A DNA stretch of 15,019 bases from JBKHDT01 sp049974825 (GCA_049974825.1 JBNGDJ010000059.1:1-15019), one strand, 5' to 3'. Shown: positions 1 to 7,026, counted from the first letter of the stretch. A program made the numbers and translations. Notes: a model not told the origin generated them from the sequence alone.

Positions 1-27
1 GTTCGCATAATATATATTATGTTAAAT
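1..27 (+). other. dif: dif site (XerC/XerD recombination site), one base cut off at the left edge
   Basis: The first 27 bases match the E. coli dif site, as I recall it, at 25 of 27 positions. The XerC arm is GTTCGCATAA (1-10, outermost base outside the window). The 6-bp central region is TATATA (11-16), against TGTATA in E. coli. The XerD arm TTATGTTAAAT (17-27) is identical. Bases 6-21 form a perfect 16-bp palindrome. In gammaproteobacteria XerC and XerD, activated by FtsK, recombine dif sites to resolve chromosome dimers at the terminus. The region is much more AT-rich than its surroundings. A dif-using integrated element is an alternative, but no integrase or phage gene is visible here. 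Confidence 0.9.
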
Positions 28-55
28 TTGGGATTTGCAGCCAGACAGTGATCAT

Positions 56-74
56 GGCAGCCCGGCCTGCTGCC
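56..74. other. small hairpin between dif and the first gene
   Basis: GGCAGC (56-61) and GCTGCC (69-74) can pair around a 7-base loop. The hairpin lies downstream of the stop of the minus-strand gene at 121-642, so it could stabilise or end that transcript. There is no T-run on either side, so a factor-independent terminator is not supported. The rest of 28-120 shows nothing recognisable. Confidence 0.25.
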
Positions 75-120
75 CCGCTGCGGCTCAACAGCCAGTTCGC
101 CGCCCGCGGCATGCCTGTTA

Positions 121-642
121 TTACCAACGGTACTTGTCCCACATTTCTGGATTTGCCCAGTTTCGGGGGTTCAGCCAGTCTGGCGTGTGCTTGTAGTCAT
201 GCAGGCTGTGACGATACAGCGCCCAGGTGCCACTTGTCGGGTCCTCCTCCAGCGTCTCACCCTTCAGGCCCAGTGCCATGGCCTTCATGCCGGATTCCAG
301 CACGGTAGCCCGATCCGGTCCCGACAACAGAAGCAGCAACTCGTCGACATGGCGGTCTCGCAGTTGCGCGAGCGTTGTTTGAGGCCAGGCATGATTGTCC
401 GAGTGCAGGTCAATCCACCAGATCGCCCAGTTCAGGATCGCAGGCTCGTCAGCAGAATCTCGCGCCTGGACCCAAGCCTCCGCTTGCGAAGTTGACACGG
501 CCTCGTGCGGTGGCAGATCAAGCGCCAGTGCAGGTTTCTGATCGGGCAAGATCACCACTGCGGATGCATCACGGTGGCGCTTGAACAGCTCATCGAGACT
601 GGCTCTAGTTTTGCCGGGAATGCTGAATTCTTTCAATGACAT
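121..642 (-). CDS. hypothetical protein, 173 aa, tryptophan-rich
   Basis: I do not recognise this protein family. The ATG at 642 has a GGAGG (653-657) 10 nt upstream, and a sigma70-like promoter lies upstream of that (700-729). The product is soluble-looking, with no signal peptide or membrane segment. It contains about ten tryptophans in 173 residues, clustered as NWAIWWIDLH in the middle and in the C-terminal tail from DWLNPRNW to the end (KYRW). A central Leu run (ELLLLLSGPDRA) suggests an amphipathic helix. It is the nearest gene to dif. ycgN lies upstream on the same strand, but the 127-bp gap with its own promoter argues for a separate transcript. Codon use looks like the neighbours. 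The reading frame, start signals and promoter make it a real gene; function is unknown. Confidence 0.75.
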   Translation of the reverse strand: MSLKEFSIPGKTRASLDELFKRHRDASAVVILPDQKPALALDLPPHEAVSTSQAEAWVQARDSADEPAILNWAIWWIDLHSDNHAWPQTTLAQLRDRHVDELLLLLSGPDRATVLESGMKAMALGLKGETLEEDPTSGTWALYRHSLHDYKHTPDWLNPRNWANPEMWDKYRW

Positions 643-699
643 GATGAACAGTCCTCCACCGGATTTACAGGTGGCTTGACAAGCGGTTGATGCGCTTGA

Positions 700-729
700 A
701 TTATACCCTGTATCATACTGATTTGCCGA
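700..729 (-). promoter_or_regulatory. sigma70-like promoter for the 121-642 gene
   Basis: Read on the minus strand there is a perfect -10 box TATAAT (700-705). An 18-bp spacer separates it from TCGGCA (724-729), a 4/6 match to TTGACA. Transcription would start near 692, giving a leader of about 50 nt before the ATG at 642. The spacer contains the 9-bp palindrome GTATCATAC (710-718), which could be an operator. Confidence 0.5.
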
Positions 730-769
730 CTATTTCATGCTGATCTGCCTGGGGCTGAGCCAAGAGCCT

Positions 770-1117
770 TCAGGGCGACTCCAGGGGCCAGTCAACGACG
801 TGTTCGTCCCAGTGATCCTCGGGAACCCCCTCCTCCGAACGACTTCTTCCGGCGACAGATCGACCGACGTTATGCACCCGATTCGGATCACCGCAGACGA
901 GGTGATGCCACTCGGGCAGCGCCTTGCCTTCGGCAATCAGCCGATAGGCGCAGCCAGGCGGCAGCCAGTAGAAGTCTTCCAGGTCTTCCGGACGCAGCCA
1001 GACACAGCCGGGAACCCGTTCGTGGCGATTCGCGTAGTCAGTACAGCGACAGGAATCCCGGTCGAGCAGCCTGCAGGCGAGCTCGGTGTAATAAACGGTG
1101 CCCTCCTCGTCTTCGAT
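770..1117 (-). CDS. ycgN: YcgN/UPF0260 family cysteine-cluster protein, N-terminus lost in the assembly gap
   Basis: The 115 visible C-terminal residues match E. coli YcgN, recalled from memory, over their whole length. Shared blocks include YYTELACRLLD, CRCTDYANR, VPGCVWL, FYWLPPGCAYRLIAEGK, LPEWHHL and a C-terminal VVDWPLESP. Function in the cell is not established; the family is named for a CxxCxxCC-type cysteine cluster expected to bind Fe or Zn. That cluster lies at the N-terminus and is therefore inside the 100-N gap. The family is about 150 aa long, so 35-45 residues and the start codon are missing. The reading frame continues into nfeD antisense beyond the gap, which is only a shadow. 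The gene is divergent from nfeD, so both start regions are unresolved. Confidence 0.88.
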   Translation of the reverse strand: MEDEEGTVYYTELACRLLDRDSCRCTDYANRHERVPGCVWLRPEDLEDFYWLPPGCAYRLIAEGKALPEWHHLVCGDPNRVHNVGRSVAGRSRSEEGVPEDHWDEHVVDWPLESP

Positions 1118-1217
1118 NNNNNNNNNNNNNNNNNNNNNNNNNNNNNNNNNNNNNNNNNNNNNNNNNNNNNNNNNNNNNNNNNNNNNNNNNNNNNNNNNNN
1201 NNNNNNNNNNNNNNNNN
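1118..1217. other. assembly gap (100 N)
   Basis: Exactly 100 N, the usual placeholder for a gap of unknown length. It hides the 5' end of ycgN (-) and the promoter, and possibly the start, of nfeD (+). YcgN alone needs roughly 105-135 more bases plus a divergent promoter region, so the true gap is probably longer than 100. Confidence 0.97.
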
Positions 1218-1222
1218 GAGGC

Positions 1223-2644
1223 ATGACAAGAGCGCAGGGATTCAGTGGGCATCCGCGCCGTTTTCGTCGATTGTTGCTCTGGAGTGGTCTGATCGCGGTC
1301 GGGCTTGCCTGGGCGCTGGCGGCCATTGCCCAGAATGAGCGTCAGGGGATCCTGGTTGACGTCGAGGGCGTAATCGGCCCGGCGACCGCGGATCATGTGG
1401 TGCGCGTTATCGAGCGGGCGGCTGCAGAGGATGCCGAGCTCGTGATCATGCGAATCGACACGCCTGGCGGGCTGGATTCCTCGATGCGGATGATTATCAG
1501 TCAGATGCTTGCATCGCCCGTCCCGATCGTCGCCTACGTGGGCCCGCCCGGGGCCCGTGCGGCCAGTGCCGGCACCTACATCCTGTATGCGGCGTCCATT
1601 GCTACCATGGCGCCCTCAACGCATTTGGGGGCGGCAACGCCGGTGCGTATCGGGGGTTTGCCCGGCCGGCCTGATCAGCCGGCCCCGGCCGATGACGGCG
1701 ATGGCTCCGAGTCGCAGCAACCCCCGACGCCCCAGTCCGCGGAAGACCGCAAGGCCGTTGAAGACGCCGTGGCCTATATACGTGGGCTGGCAGAGCGCAA
1801 TGGACGGAATGCCCAGTGGGCAGAAGAAGCCGTGCGCGAGGCGGCCACGGCAACTGCAGCTGAAGCCCTTGATCTTGGGGTGATTGACCTGATTGCGGAC
1901 AACCTTACGGACTTGCTTCGTCAGCTTGATGGGCGCACGGTGTCGACGACGATGGGTGAGCAGGTGCTTGATACGGCCTCCCTGAATCTGCAGACCGCCT
2001 CGCCCGACTGGCGCACCAAGCTGCTGAGCATTATCACCAACCCGAATATCGCCTACCTGCTGATGCTGATCGGGATCTACGGCTTGATATTTGAGCTGGC
2101 GAACCCGGGCACGATTTTTTCCGGGGTGATCGGGGCGATTAGCCTGCTGCTTGCGCTCTACGCCTTTCAGGTGCTGCCGATCAATTACGCGGGCCTGGCG
2201 CTGATTCTGCTCGGCATGGTGTTTATCGTGGCCGAGGCGTTCGTTCCAAGTTTTGGCGTACTGGGCATTGGCGGTATCGTGGCATTTTCCATTGGCTCTG
2301 TGATTCTCGTCGATGACCAGAACCTCCAGGTCTCCCTGCCGCTGATTGGTGGGACCGCGCTGTTTACTGCGGGGTTTTTCGCCTGGGGCATCGGGCGGTT
2401 CGTGCAGCTGCGCCAGACCAAGGTGGTCAGCGGTCAGGAGCAGTTGATCGATTCCGAAGCGGTGGTCCAGGAGGATTTTGAAGGTGAGGGCCCGGTGTGG
2501 CTGCACAGCGAAAGATGGACTGCCCGCTCGCGTGTGCCGCTTCGATCCGGACAGCGCGTTCGCGTCACCGCGATTCATGGCCTGATACTTGAGGTCGTGC
2601 CAATCGAAGAGCCCGACGAGGACGGTTCCACCAACAAGAACTGA
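1223..2644 (+). CDS. nfeD: NfeD-family membrane-bound serine protease (ClpP class)
   Basis: 473 aa from the first ATG after the gap. The GAGG there is only 1 nt before the ATG, so a start inside the gap is possible. Residues 12-37 (RRFRRLLLWSG... to AIAQ) form a signal or anchor segment. Residues 40-215 are the ClpP-like domain: RIDTPGG (77-83), candidate nucleophile Ser115 in RAASAGTYI, then APSTHLGAATPV. A Pro/Asp-rich loop (144-173) leads to EDRK with the likely catalytic Lys177. The middle has about four membrane segments (TNPNIAYLLMLIGIYGLIFE and following). The C-terminus (GPVWLHSERWTA to LEVVPIEE) is the NfeD OB-fold domain. Known relatives cleave stomatin C-termini and sit beside a slipin gene, as here. 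A role in membrane-domain or membrane-protein quality control is inferred. Confidence 0.95.
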   Translation: MTRAQGFSGHPRRFRRLLLWSGLIAVGLAWALAAIAQNERQGILVDVEGVIGPATADHVVRVIERAAAEDAELVIMRIDTPGGLDSSMRMIISQMLASPVPIVAYVGPPGARAASAGTYILYAASIATMAPSTHLGAATPVRIGGLPGRPDQPAPADDGDGSESQQPPTPQSAEDRKAVEDAVAYIRGLAERNGRNAQWAEEAVREAATATAAEALDLGVIDLIADNLTDLLRQLDGRTVSTTMGEQVLDTASLNLQTASPDWRTKLLSIITNPNIAYLLMLIGIYGLIFELANPGTIFSGVIGAISLLLALYAFQVLPINYAGLALILLGMVFIVAEAFVPSFGVLGIGGIVAFSIGSVILVDDQNLQVSLPLIGGTALFTAGFFAWGIGRFVQLRQTKVVSGQEQLIDSEAVVQEDFEGEGPVWLHSERWTARSRVPLRSGQRVRVTAIHGLILEVVPIEEPDEDGSTNKN

Positions 2645-2897
2645 CAAGAAGAACTGAATTTCTTGCGCAAGGCACGGCCGGCACCTGACCCGCGCCCTGC
2701 AGGGCAATGGCCCTGATTCCGGTGCCCGTGATTGTCTTTGAGGGCGTCCATGCCCCCGCCAGCCAAACACGCCAGCTGGTGGAGCTTGCGTTCATGCCCG
2801 AACCGGGCTCCGCGATTCAATGGCTTGTGCCATTGTCCGGCCGGGCACAGGAGATGCCCGCCAGAACATGTCATCCAACCCCCTGGAGAACGTCGTC
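2645..2897. other. 253-bp nfeD-slipin intergenic region
   Basis: No convincing gene, promoter or terminator is seen. There is a tandem 9-bp repeat AAGAACTGA (2636-2644, carrying the nfeD stop, and 2649-2657), and the 12-bp palindrome GCCCTGCAGGGC (2694-2705). TGTGCC/GGCACA can pair around 2827-2850. The length is unusual for a pair that is often tightly linked, so a separate slipin promoter is possible. Confidence 0.4.
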
Positions 2898-3698
2898 ATG
2901 ATTACTGCATTGATCGTTCCGTTGATCCTGCTCCTTGGCCTGCTGGTCATGTCCGTCCGGATTCTCCGGGAATACGAGCGGAGCGTGATCTTCTTCCTTG
3001 GGCGATTCCAGTCGGTCAAGGGGCCGGGGCTGATTATCGTGATCCCGGGCCTTCAGCAGATGGTTCGGGTCGATCTGCGGCTGATCACCCTGGATGTGCC
3101 GAGTCAGGACGTGATTTCGCGGGACAACGTGACCGTCAAGGTCAATGCCGTGCTCTATTTCCGGGTCATTGATCCGGAAAGCGCCATTATCCAGGTTGAA
3201 GACTACTACTCGGCCACCAGTCAGCTCGCCCAGACCACGCTGCGCTCGGTGCTGGGCAAGCATGATCTGGACGAGATTCTTTCCGAGCGGGACAAGCTGA
3301 ACAACGACATCCAGATCATCCTGGACAAGCAGACCGACAGCTGGGGCATCAAGGTGACCAATGTCGAGCTCAAGCACGTGGACCTGAATGAGGGCATGAT
3401 CCGGGCCATCGCGCGCCAGGCCGAAGCCGAGCGGGAACGGCGCGCCAAGATCATCCATGCTGAGGGGGAGCTTCAGGCCTCCGAAAAATTGGTGGATGCC
3501 GCCAACGTGATTGCCACCAATCCCCAGGCCTTGCAGTTGCGTTACCTGCAGACCATGAGCGACATGAGCACCAACAACGCCTCAACGATTTTCTTTCCGA
3601 TGCCCATCGACCTGATGGACGCGCTGCGGCAGATCACCGGCCAGCCAGCCGGGGAAGCAAAAGCGGCAGGAAAGCCCCCTGCCCCGCCCGAGTCCTGA
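2898..3698 (+). CDS. slipin family protein (stomatin/prohibitin/SPFH domain)
   Basis: 266 aa from the ATG at 2898, chosen because GGAG (2885-2888) lies 9 nt upstream and the product then begins directly with a membrane anchor (residues 2-22). ATGs at 2868 and 2820 would add 10 or 26 residues. The anchor is followed by the slipin signature REYERSVIFFLGRF (24-37). The SPFH domain continues through PGLQQMVRVDLR, DVPSQDVISRDNVTVKVNAVLYFRV and SQLAQTTLRSVLG. A charged helical stretch (RQAEAERERRAKIIHAEGELQASEKL) then drives oligomerisation in this family. The C-terminus, IFFPMPIDLMDAL plus a Pro/Ala-rich tail, fits the site cleaved by NfeD-type proteases. Slipins scaffold membrane microdomains; pairing with nfeD is the classic arrangement. 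Confidence 0.95.
   Translation: MITALIVPLILLLGLLVMSVRILREYERSVIFFLGRFQSVKGPGLIIVIPGLQQMVRVDLRLITLDVPSQDVISRDNVTVKVNAVLYFRVIDPESAIIQVEDYYSATSQLAQTTLRSVLGKHDLDEILSERDKLNNDIQIILDKQTDSWGIKVTNVELKHVDLNEGMIRAIARQAEAERERRAKIIHAEGELQASEKLVDAANVIATNPQALQLRYLQTMSDMSTNNASTIFFPMPIDLMDALRQITGQPAGEAKAAGKPPAPPES
3677..3684 (-). other. KOPS-like octamer pointing toward dif
   Basis: CCCTGCCC on the plus strand reads GGGCAGGG on the minus strand, matching the FtsK-orienting consensus GGGNAGGG known from E. coli. It points to lower coordinates, toward dif at 1-27. It lies in the 3' end of the slipin gene. A single octamer has little weight by itself. Confidence 0.35.
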
Positions 3699-3787
3699 GC
3701 CATCTTGTGGCCGAGTGACGGATGCGTCTACAGGGGATTCCCCAACACGCAATGGCGCGGGCCAGAGAATTTCCGGGCATGGCGCTA

Positions 3788-3811
3788 AGCCCATCGACCC
3801 GATGGCTTTTT
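3788..3811 (+). terminator. factor-independent terminator after nfeD-slipin
   Basis: The stem AGC-CATCG pairs with CGATG-GCT around the loop ACC, with one bulged C on the 5' side, and is followed by five T (3807-3811). It lies 90 bp after the slipin stop. It also falls inside the open frame upstream of the next gene, which supports placing that gene's start downstream at 3875. Confidence 0.6.
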
Positions 3812-3874
3812 GCGAAGTGTCCCCGGCGGAAAGCACACAGCCAACAAACCCGTTTCGATTCGAGATCCAAGTCA

Positions 3875-4081
3875 ATGAATGTCCAGCAGGAAAACCGATC
3901 CAGAGCCTACTTCATTGCCGGCAACATCGTGCTGGCCATTGCCCTGATCATGTTGTTCTTTTTCGGTTCACTCTGGGAGCGGCTGGGCGTGGGCGCGCTG
4001 GTCCTCTGGATGGTGACGGCCGCTGTTGGTGTCTATCTCGTCATGAAGGACCAGCGGCAGGTCGACAACCCGCCTCTATAG
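3875..4081 (+). CDS. small membrane protein, 68 aa, two predicted membrane helices
   Basis: I do not recognise the family. The start MNVQQENRS gives a short polar N-terminus, then a hydrophobic helix at 11-34 (AYFIAGNIVLAIALIMLFFFGSLW). A short charged turn ER follows, then a second helix at about 37-57 (LGVGALVLWMVTAAVGVYLVM), and the tail KDQRQVDNPPL. No good Shine-Dalgarno is visible. The same frame is open back to 3722, but that extension is polar, Arg-rich and crosses the terminator at 3788-3811, so it was not used. It is convergent with panC. It could be an orphan inner-membrane protein; nothing ties it clearly to nfeD-slipin beyond position. Confidence 0.7.
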   Translation: MNVQQENRSRAYFIAGNIVLAIALIMLFFFGSLWERLGVGALVLWMVTAAVGVYLVMKDQRQVDNPPL

Positions 4082-4110
4082 ATTTGCCGGAGCCGCGCGG
4101 GTTTTCAGGC

Positions 4111-4136
4111 CCGATCGCCAGGCAGCGCAGGATCGG
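4111..4136. terminator. possible hairpin between convergent genes
   Basis: CCGATC (4111-4116) and GATCGG (4131-4136) form a perfect 6-bp stem in the 56-bp gap between the convergent small membrane protein gene and panC. It could act on both strands, but there is no T-run on either side. Confidence 0.3.
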
Positions 4137-4137
4137 C

Positions 4138-5019
4138 TCAGGCTTCAAGCTCGGGCTGGTGAATCGCCAGGTTGTCGATCAACCGCGTCTGGCCCAGTCG
4201 GGCTGCGGCCAGAAGAATCCACTGCAGCGGGTCGGATGACGGCCCGTCGAGCGTCTCGATGGTTCGCACGGCGAAGTAATCCGGTACAAAACCTGCTTCC
4301 AGAAGCTGTTTTCTGCCGTATTGCTCAATCTCGACCGGATCGGGGCATCTTTCTGCCGCATGGGCCTGAAGTATCCGGTCCCTGGCCTGGCGAAGTGTGG
4401 CTTGCAGACGCGGCGCCAACTGCCTTTCCCGTTCGTCGAGATAGCCATTGCGCGAGCTCATGGCCAGGCCGTCTGGTTCTCGAACCGTGGGCAGCCCAAT
4501 AACCTGTACCGGCAGGTTGAGATCGGCCACCATCCGCTTGAGTACGATCAGCTGCTGGTAGTCCTTTTGACCAAAGAAAGCCAGATCAGGGCGAGCCATG
4601 CCAAAGAGCTTGCAGACCACCGTGGCCACCCCGTCGAAATGCCCGGGGCGTGCGGCACCACAGAGCTGATTGGCCAGTTCTTCCGGAACCCGCAGCGTGG
4701 TCTGCTCCATGCCCTGCGCCCGGCCGGGGTACATCGCCTCGACCGTCGGCAGGAACACGGCATCGACCTGGCATGAGTGCAGTTTCGCCAGGTCTTGTTC
4801 AACTGTGCGCGGATAGCGCTCGAAATCTTCCGAAGGACCGAACTGCGTCGGGTTGACGAAAATGCTGACAACCACCCGTTCAGCCCGCGCCCGCGCGGCA
4901 CGGATCAGCGCCAGGTGACCCTCGTGGAGGTTGCCCATGGTCGGCACCAGAGCCAGCGACTGGCTGACCTGGCCCGCGCGAAACCGGGAAAGCGCTTCAG
5001 GAGTTTCTAGTATGTTCAT
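4138..5019 (-). CDS. panC: pantothenate synthetase
   Basis: 293 aa, close to the usual family length. It joins pantoate and beta-alanine using ATP to make pantothenate, the CoA precursor, in the cytoplasm. The nucleotide-binding HxGH-type motif PTMGNLHEGH (26-35) is intact. So are the substrate-binding SIFVNPTQF (52-60), EDFERYPRT, FFGQKDYQQ, and GLAMSSRNGYL. It starts 15 nt after the hda stop, so it is probably the third gene of a perM-hda-panC operon. No clear Shine-Dalgarno precedes the ATG; the spacer is AT-rich. panB and panD are not in the window. An operon with hda rather than panB is uncommon in my recollection. Confidence 0.97.
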   Translation of the reverse strand: MNILETPEALSRFRAGQVSQSLALVPTMGNLHEGHLALIRAARARAERVVVSIFVNPTQFGPSEDFERYPRTVEQDLAKLHSCQVDAVFLPTVEAMYPGRAQGMEQTTLRVPEELANQLCGAARPGHFDGVATVVCKLFGMARPDLAFFGQKDYQQLIVLKRMVADLNLPVQVIGLPTVREPDGLAMSSRNGYLDERERQLAPRLQATLRQARDRILQAHAAERCPDPVEIEQYGRKQLLEAGFVPDYFAVRTIETLDGPSSDPLQWILLAAARLGQTRLIDNLAIHQPELEA

Positions 5020-5034
5020 GATTGGTAATGATTG

Positions 5035-5745
5035 TTATCGGTAGTTCGATGCCGGGGCGGCGGCGAGAAAATCGCGGACGAAGCGCACCGTCAGTCTGCG
5101 ATGCGCTGCTAGTGACGCCTGGTCCAGGCAGTCCAGCAGCTCAATCAGGGTTGCCACTTCGCGTCGATACATGCGCAGCAGATACATGCCGGTCTCGAAG
5201 GGCAGTTCAAACCCTCGCTGCCGCGCGCGCGTCTGCAGCAGATCGATCTTTTCCGCATCGGTTGGCTCGTGCAGTGCAAGCACCGCGCCCCAGCCAAGAC
5301 GGGTAACCAGGTCGGGAAACTCAAGCGGCAGTTCCCGTGGCGGCACACTGGCCGTCATGAGCAGTTGCCGATCGCATTCGCGCAGCCGGTTGATCAGGTC
5401 GAACTGCGCGTAGGCATCCTCCGAATGCCGGGTCACGGCATCCACGTCGTCCAGCACGATCAGATCGAGTGACTCCAGCCCCTCGAATGCCCGGGGCATG
5501 CGGCCCTCAAGCTGCCTCAATGGTAGAAAGGCGGCGGTGCGCCCCTGTTCATTGGCGTGATGGCAGGCAGCCTGCGCCAGATGCGTCTTGCCGATGCCGG
5601 CCGGGCCGTGCAGATAAAGCTGGCTCTCTCCTGCCCCGGCGGCCTGCATGGCGATCATCGCCCGGGTCATGAGGTTGGCGCTGCCGACAAAACTTTCGAG
5701 CGTCGGCACCTCGCGTATCCCGAGATCCAGCGGGATCTGCTTCAC
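5035..5745 (-). CDS. hda: DnaA regulatory inactivator Hda
   Basis: 236 aa with a GTG start (5743-5745) that overlaps the perM stop as GTGA. Hda, bound to the DNA-loaded sliding clamp, promotes ATP hydrolysis by DnaA and so prevents re-initiation. The N-terminal clamp-binding motif is QIPLDL (residues 3-8). Walker A is GPAGIGKT (47-54) and Walker B LIVLDDVD (94-101). The Box VII arginine finger is Arg148 in DLVTRLGWG. The C-terminal helix LDQASLAAHRRLTVRFVRDFL matches the family. By my alignment from memory, residue 197 in REVATL is Ala where E. coli Hda (REMRTL) has the sensor-2 Arg. Length and N-terminus exclude DnaA itself, because there is no DNA-binding domain IV. Confidence 0.95.
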   Translation of the reverse strand: MKQIPLDLGIREVPTLESFVGSANLMTRAMIAMQAAGAGESQLYLHGPAGIGKTHLAQAACHHANEQGRTAAFLPLRQLEGRMPRAFEGLESLDLIVLDDVDAVTRHSEDAYAQFDLINRLRECDRQLLMTASVPPRELPLEFPDLVTRLGWGAVLALHEPTDAEKIDLLQTRARQRGFELPFETGMYLLRMYRREVATLIELLDCLDQASLAAHRRLTVRFVRDFLAAAPASNYR

Positions 5746-6833
5746 GACCTGTCCTGCTCCGCTGCCTGTGGCACTGCATCCTCAGTGCTGGCATCGCTTT
5801 CACCGCGATAGGTCGCGCTCTCGGTGTACGCTGCCCAGGCATGCCGCACGAGCACAACAAGCACGGCGGAGACCGGCAGTGCCAAAAGCAGCCCGAAGAA
5901 ACCGAAAAGCTGCCCGCCGGCCATCACCGCGAAAATCACGGTCACCGGGTGCAGCCCGATGCGATCGCCCACGAAAAACGGCTGAAAAACAAAACTTTCA
6001 AGCAGTTGTCCTGCGCCGAAAACCAGCAGAACCCAGACCAGGGGCATCAGCTCGCCGGTCTGCACATACATGGCAATCAGGCCCATGCCGACCCCGACGA
6101 TGACCCCCAGGTAGGGCACGAAGCTCAGCAGACCGGCCAGCAGACCGACGAGGATGCCGGTGTTCAGACCGGCCAGCGTCAGCCCAATGGCATAGAAAGC
6201 ACCCAGAGAAAGCATCACGGCCAGCTGACCGCGCAGGAAGCTGCTGAGCATTTCATCCGATTCGCGGGAGATCTCGACCACCTTGGGCGCCATGGGGCGC
6301 GGGAGCAGCCCTTCAAGCCAGCGAACAAGGTGCGGCCAGTCACGCAGAAGATAGAAAGTCACCACCGGGATCAGCACCAGGTTGGCCAGGGCCAGCATGA
6401 CCGCCGAACCCGAGTCGAACGCGGATTTCACCGAACCCGCGGCCCACTGTCCAATCTGCTGGCCGTGCTCGCGCAACAGCTGTGTGGCACTGGCAAAGTT
6501 CAGCTCGATGTCCAGATTGGCTTCCACCCACGGCTGGATCATCGACTGAATACGCTCCAGGTAACGTGGCAAAGCCTCGATCAGCAGACGTCCCTGCTCC
6601 CCGATCATGGGGACAAGAACCAGAAACAGCGCCGTCACCGCAAGCGTGAACAGTACGAACACCACGACCGTGCCGCCGGTGCGCCCGATGCCGCATCGAG
6701 CCAGCCGGGCCACGGTTGGATCGAAGAGATAGGCGAGCACCAGCGCGACCATGAAAGGCGTGAGCACCGGCGACAGCAGGTACATCAGAAAGCCGGCGAC
6801 CAGAACCGCGGCCAGAATGTAGATTTTCAGCAT
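5742..6833 (-). CDS. perM: AI-2E/PerM-family membrane transporter
   Basis: 363 aa from the ATG at 6833, which has GGAG close upstream and puts the first membrane helix at the N-terminus (MLKIYILAAVLVAGFLMYLLSP). Longer frames upstream are polar and non-family. Several membrane helices are present, with a soluble loop around 75-130 (IEALPRYLERIQSMIQPWVEANL). The C-terminal half carries the family signatures FVPYLGVIVG and VGDRIGLHPVTVIFAVMAGGQLFGFFGLLLALP. Substrate is uncertain: the family name comes from TqsA-type AI-2 export, while others are ion transporters. The hydrophilic tail is acidic. It heads a perM-hda-panC operon divergent from purMN, an order I recall for perM-hda from Pseudomonas. 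Confidence 0.88.
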   Translation of the reverse strand: MLKIYILAAVLVAGFLMYLLSPVLTPFMVALVLAYLFDPTVARLARCGIGRTGGTVVVFVLFTLAVTALFLVLVPMIGEQGRLLIEALPRYLERIQSMIQPWVEANLDIELNFASATQLLREHGQQIGQWAAGSVKSAFDSGSAVMLALANLVLIPVVTFYLLRDWPHLVRWLEGLLPRPMAPKVVEISRESDEMLSSFLRGQLAVMLSLGAFYAIGLTLAGLNTGILVGLLAGLLSFVPYLGVIVGVGMGLIAMYVQTGELMPLVWVLLVFGAGQLLESFVFQPFFVGDRIGLHPVTVIFAVMAGGQLFGFFGLLLALPVSAVLVVLVRHAWAAYTESATYRGESDASTEDAVPQAAEQDRS

Positions 6834-6896
6834 GGCATTCTCCTTCTCGCCTTGCGCCGCCAGTCTGGTGGAGTACGGCGCGGCGGTCGCGGCCTG

Positions 6897-6902
6897 ATTG
6901 TA
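6897..6902 (-). promoter_or_regulatory. possible -10 box for perM-hda-panC
   Basis: TACAAT on the minus strand (5/6 match to TATAAT) lies about 64 bp before the perM ATG. No good -35 box is found at 16-18 bp, so this is a weak call. It lies in the 255-bp divergent perM-purM region (6834-7088), which otherwise shows no PurR-like palindrome. Confidence 0.3.
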
Positions 6903-7020
6903 CTGCATGAAGCGAACAAAGGCGGGCAGGCCTCGCGCAGACGGATTGATGCCCGTTGTCGAAGGAATGCAGCGGCCCGCCCGATTTTTCGCGGCCAAAT
7001 CCGGATTGGCCCGCATGGTG

Positions 7021-7026
7021 TATCAT
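7021..7026 (+). promoter_or_regulatory. possible -10 box for purMN
   Basis: TATCAT (5/6 match to TATAAT) lies 62 bp before the purM ATG. The hexamer at the expected -35 distance is poor, so activator dependence or another promoter is possible. Confidence 0.35.

Noticed and set aside
737..1222. Long plus-strand open frame joined to nfeD across the N gap
   Set aside because: It is antisense to the clear YcgN sequence and runs through 100 N. The nfeD homology begins only after the gap, with a signal segment.
1616..2770. 384-codon minus-strand open frame opposite nfeD
   Set aside because: Its composition (rich in Arg, Gln, His, Pro) is typical of antisense to GC-rich genes. nfeD on the other strand has a continuous family match.
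5020..5040. Fur-box-like AT-rich sequence between hda and panC
   Set aside because: GATAACAATCATTACC resembles a Fur box only if three bases are deleted, and there is no iron-related gene or promoter beside it.
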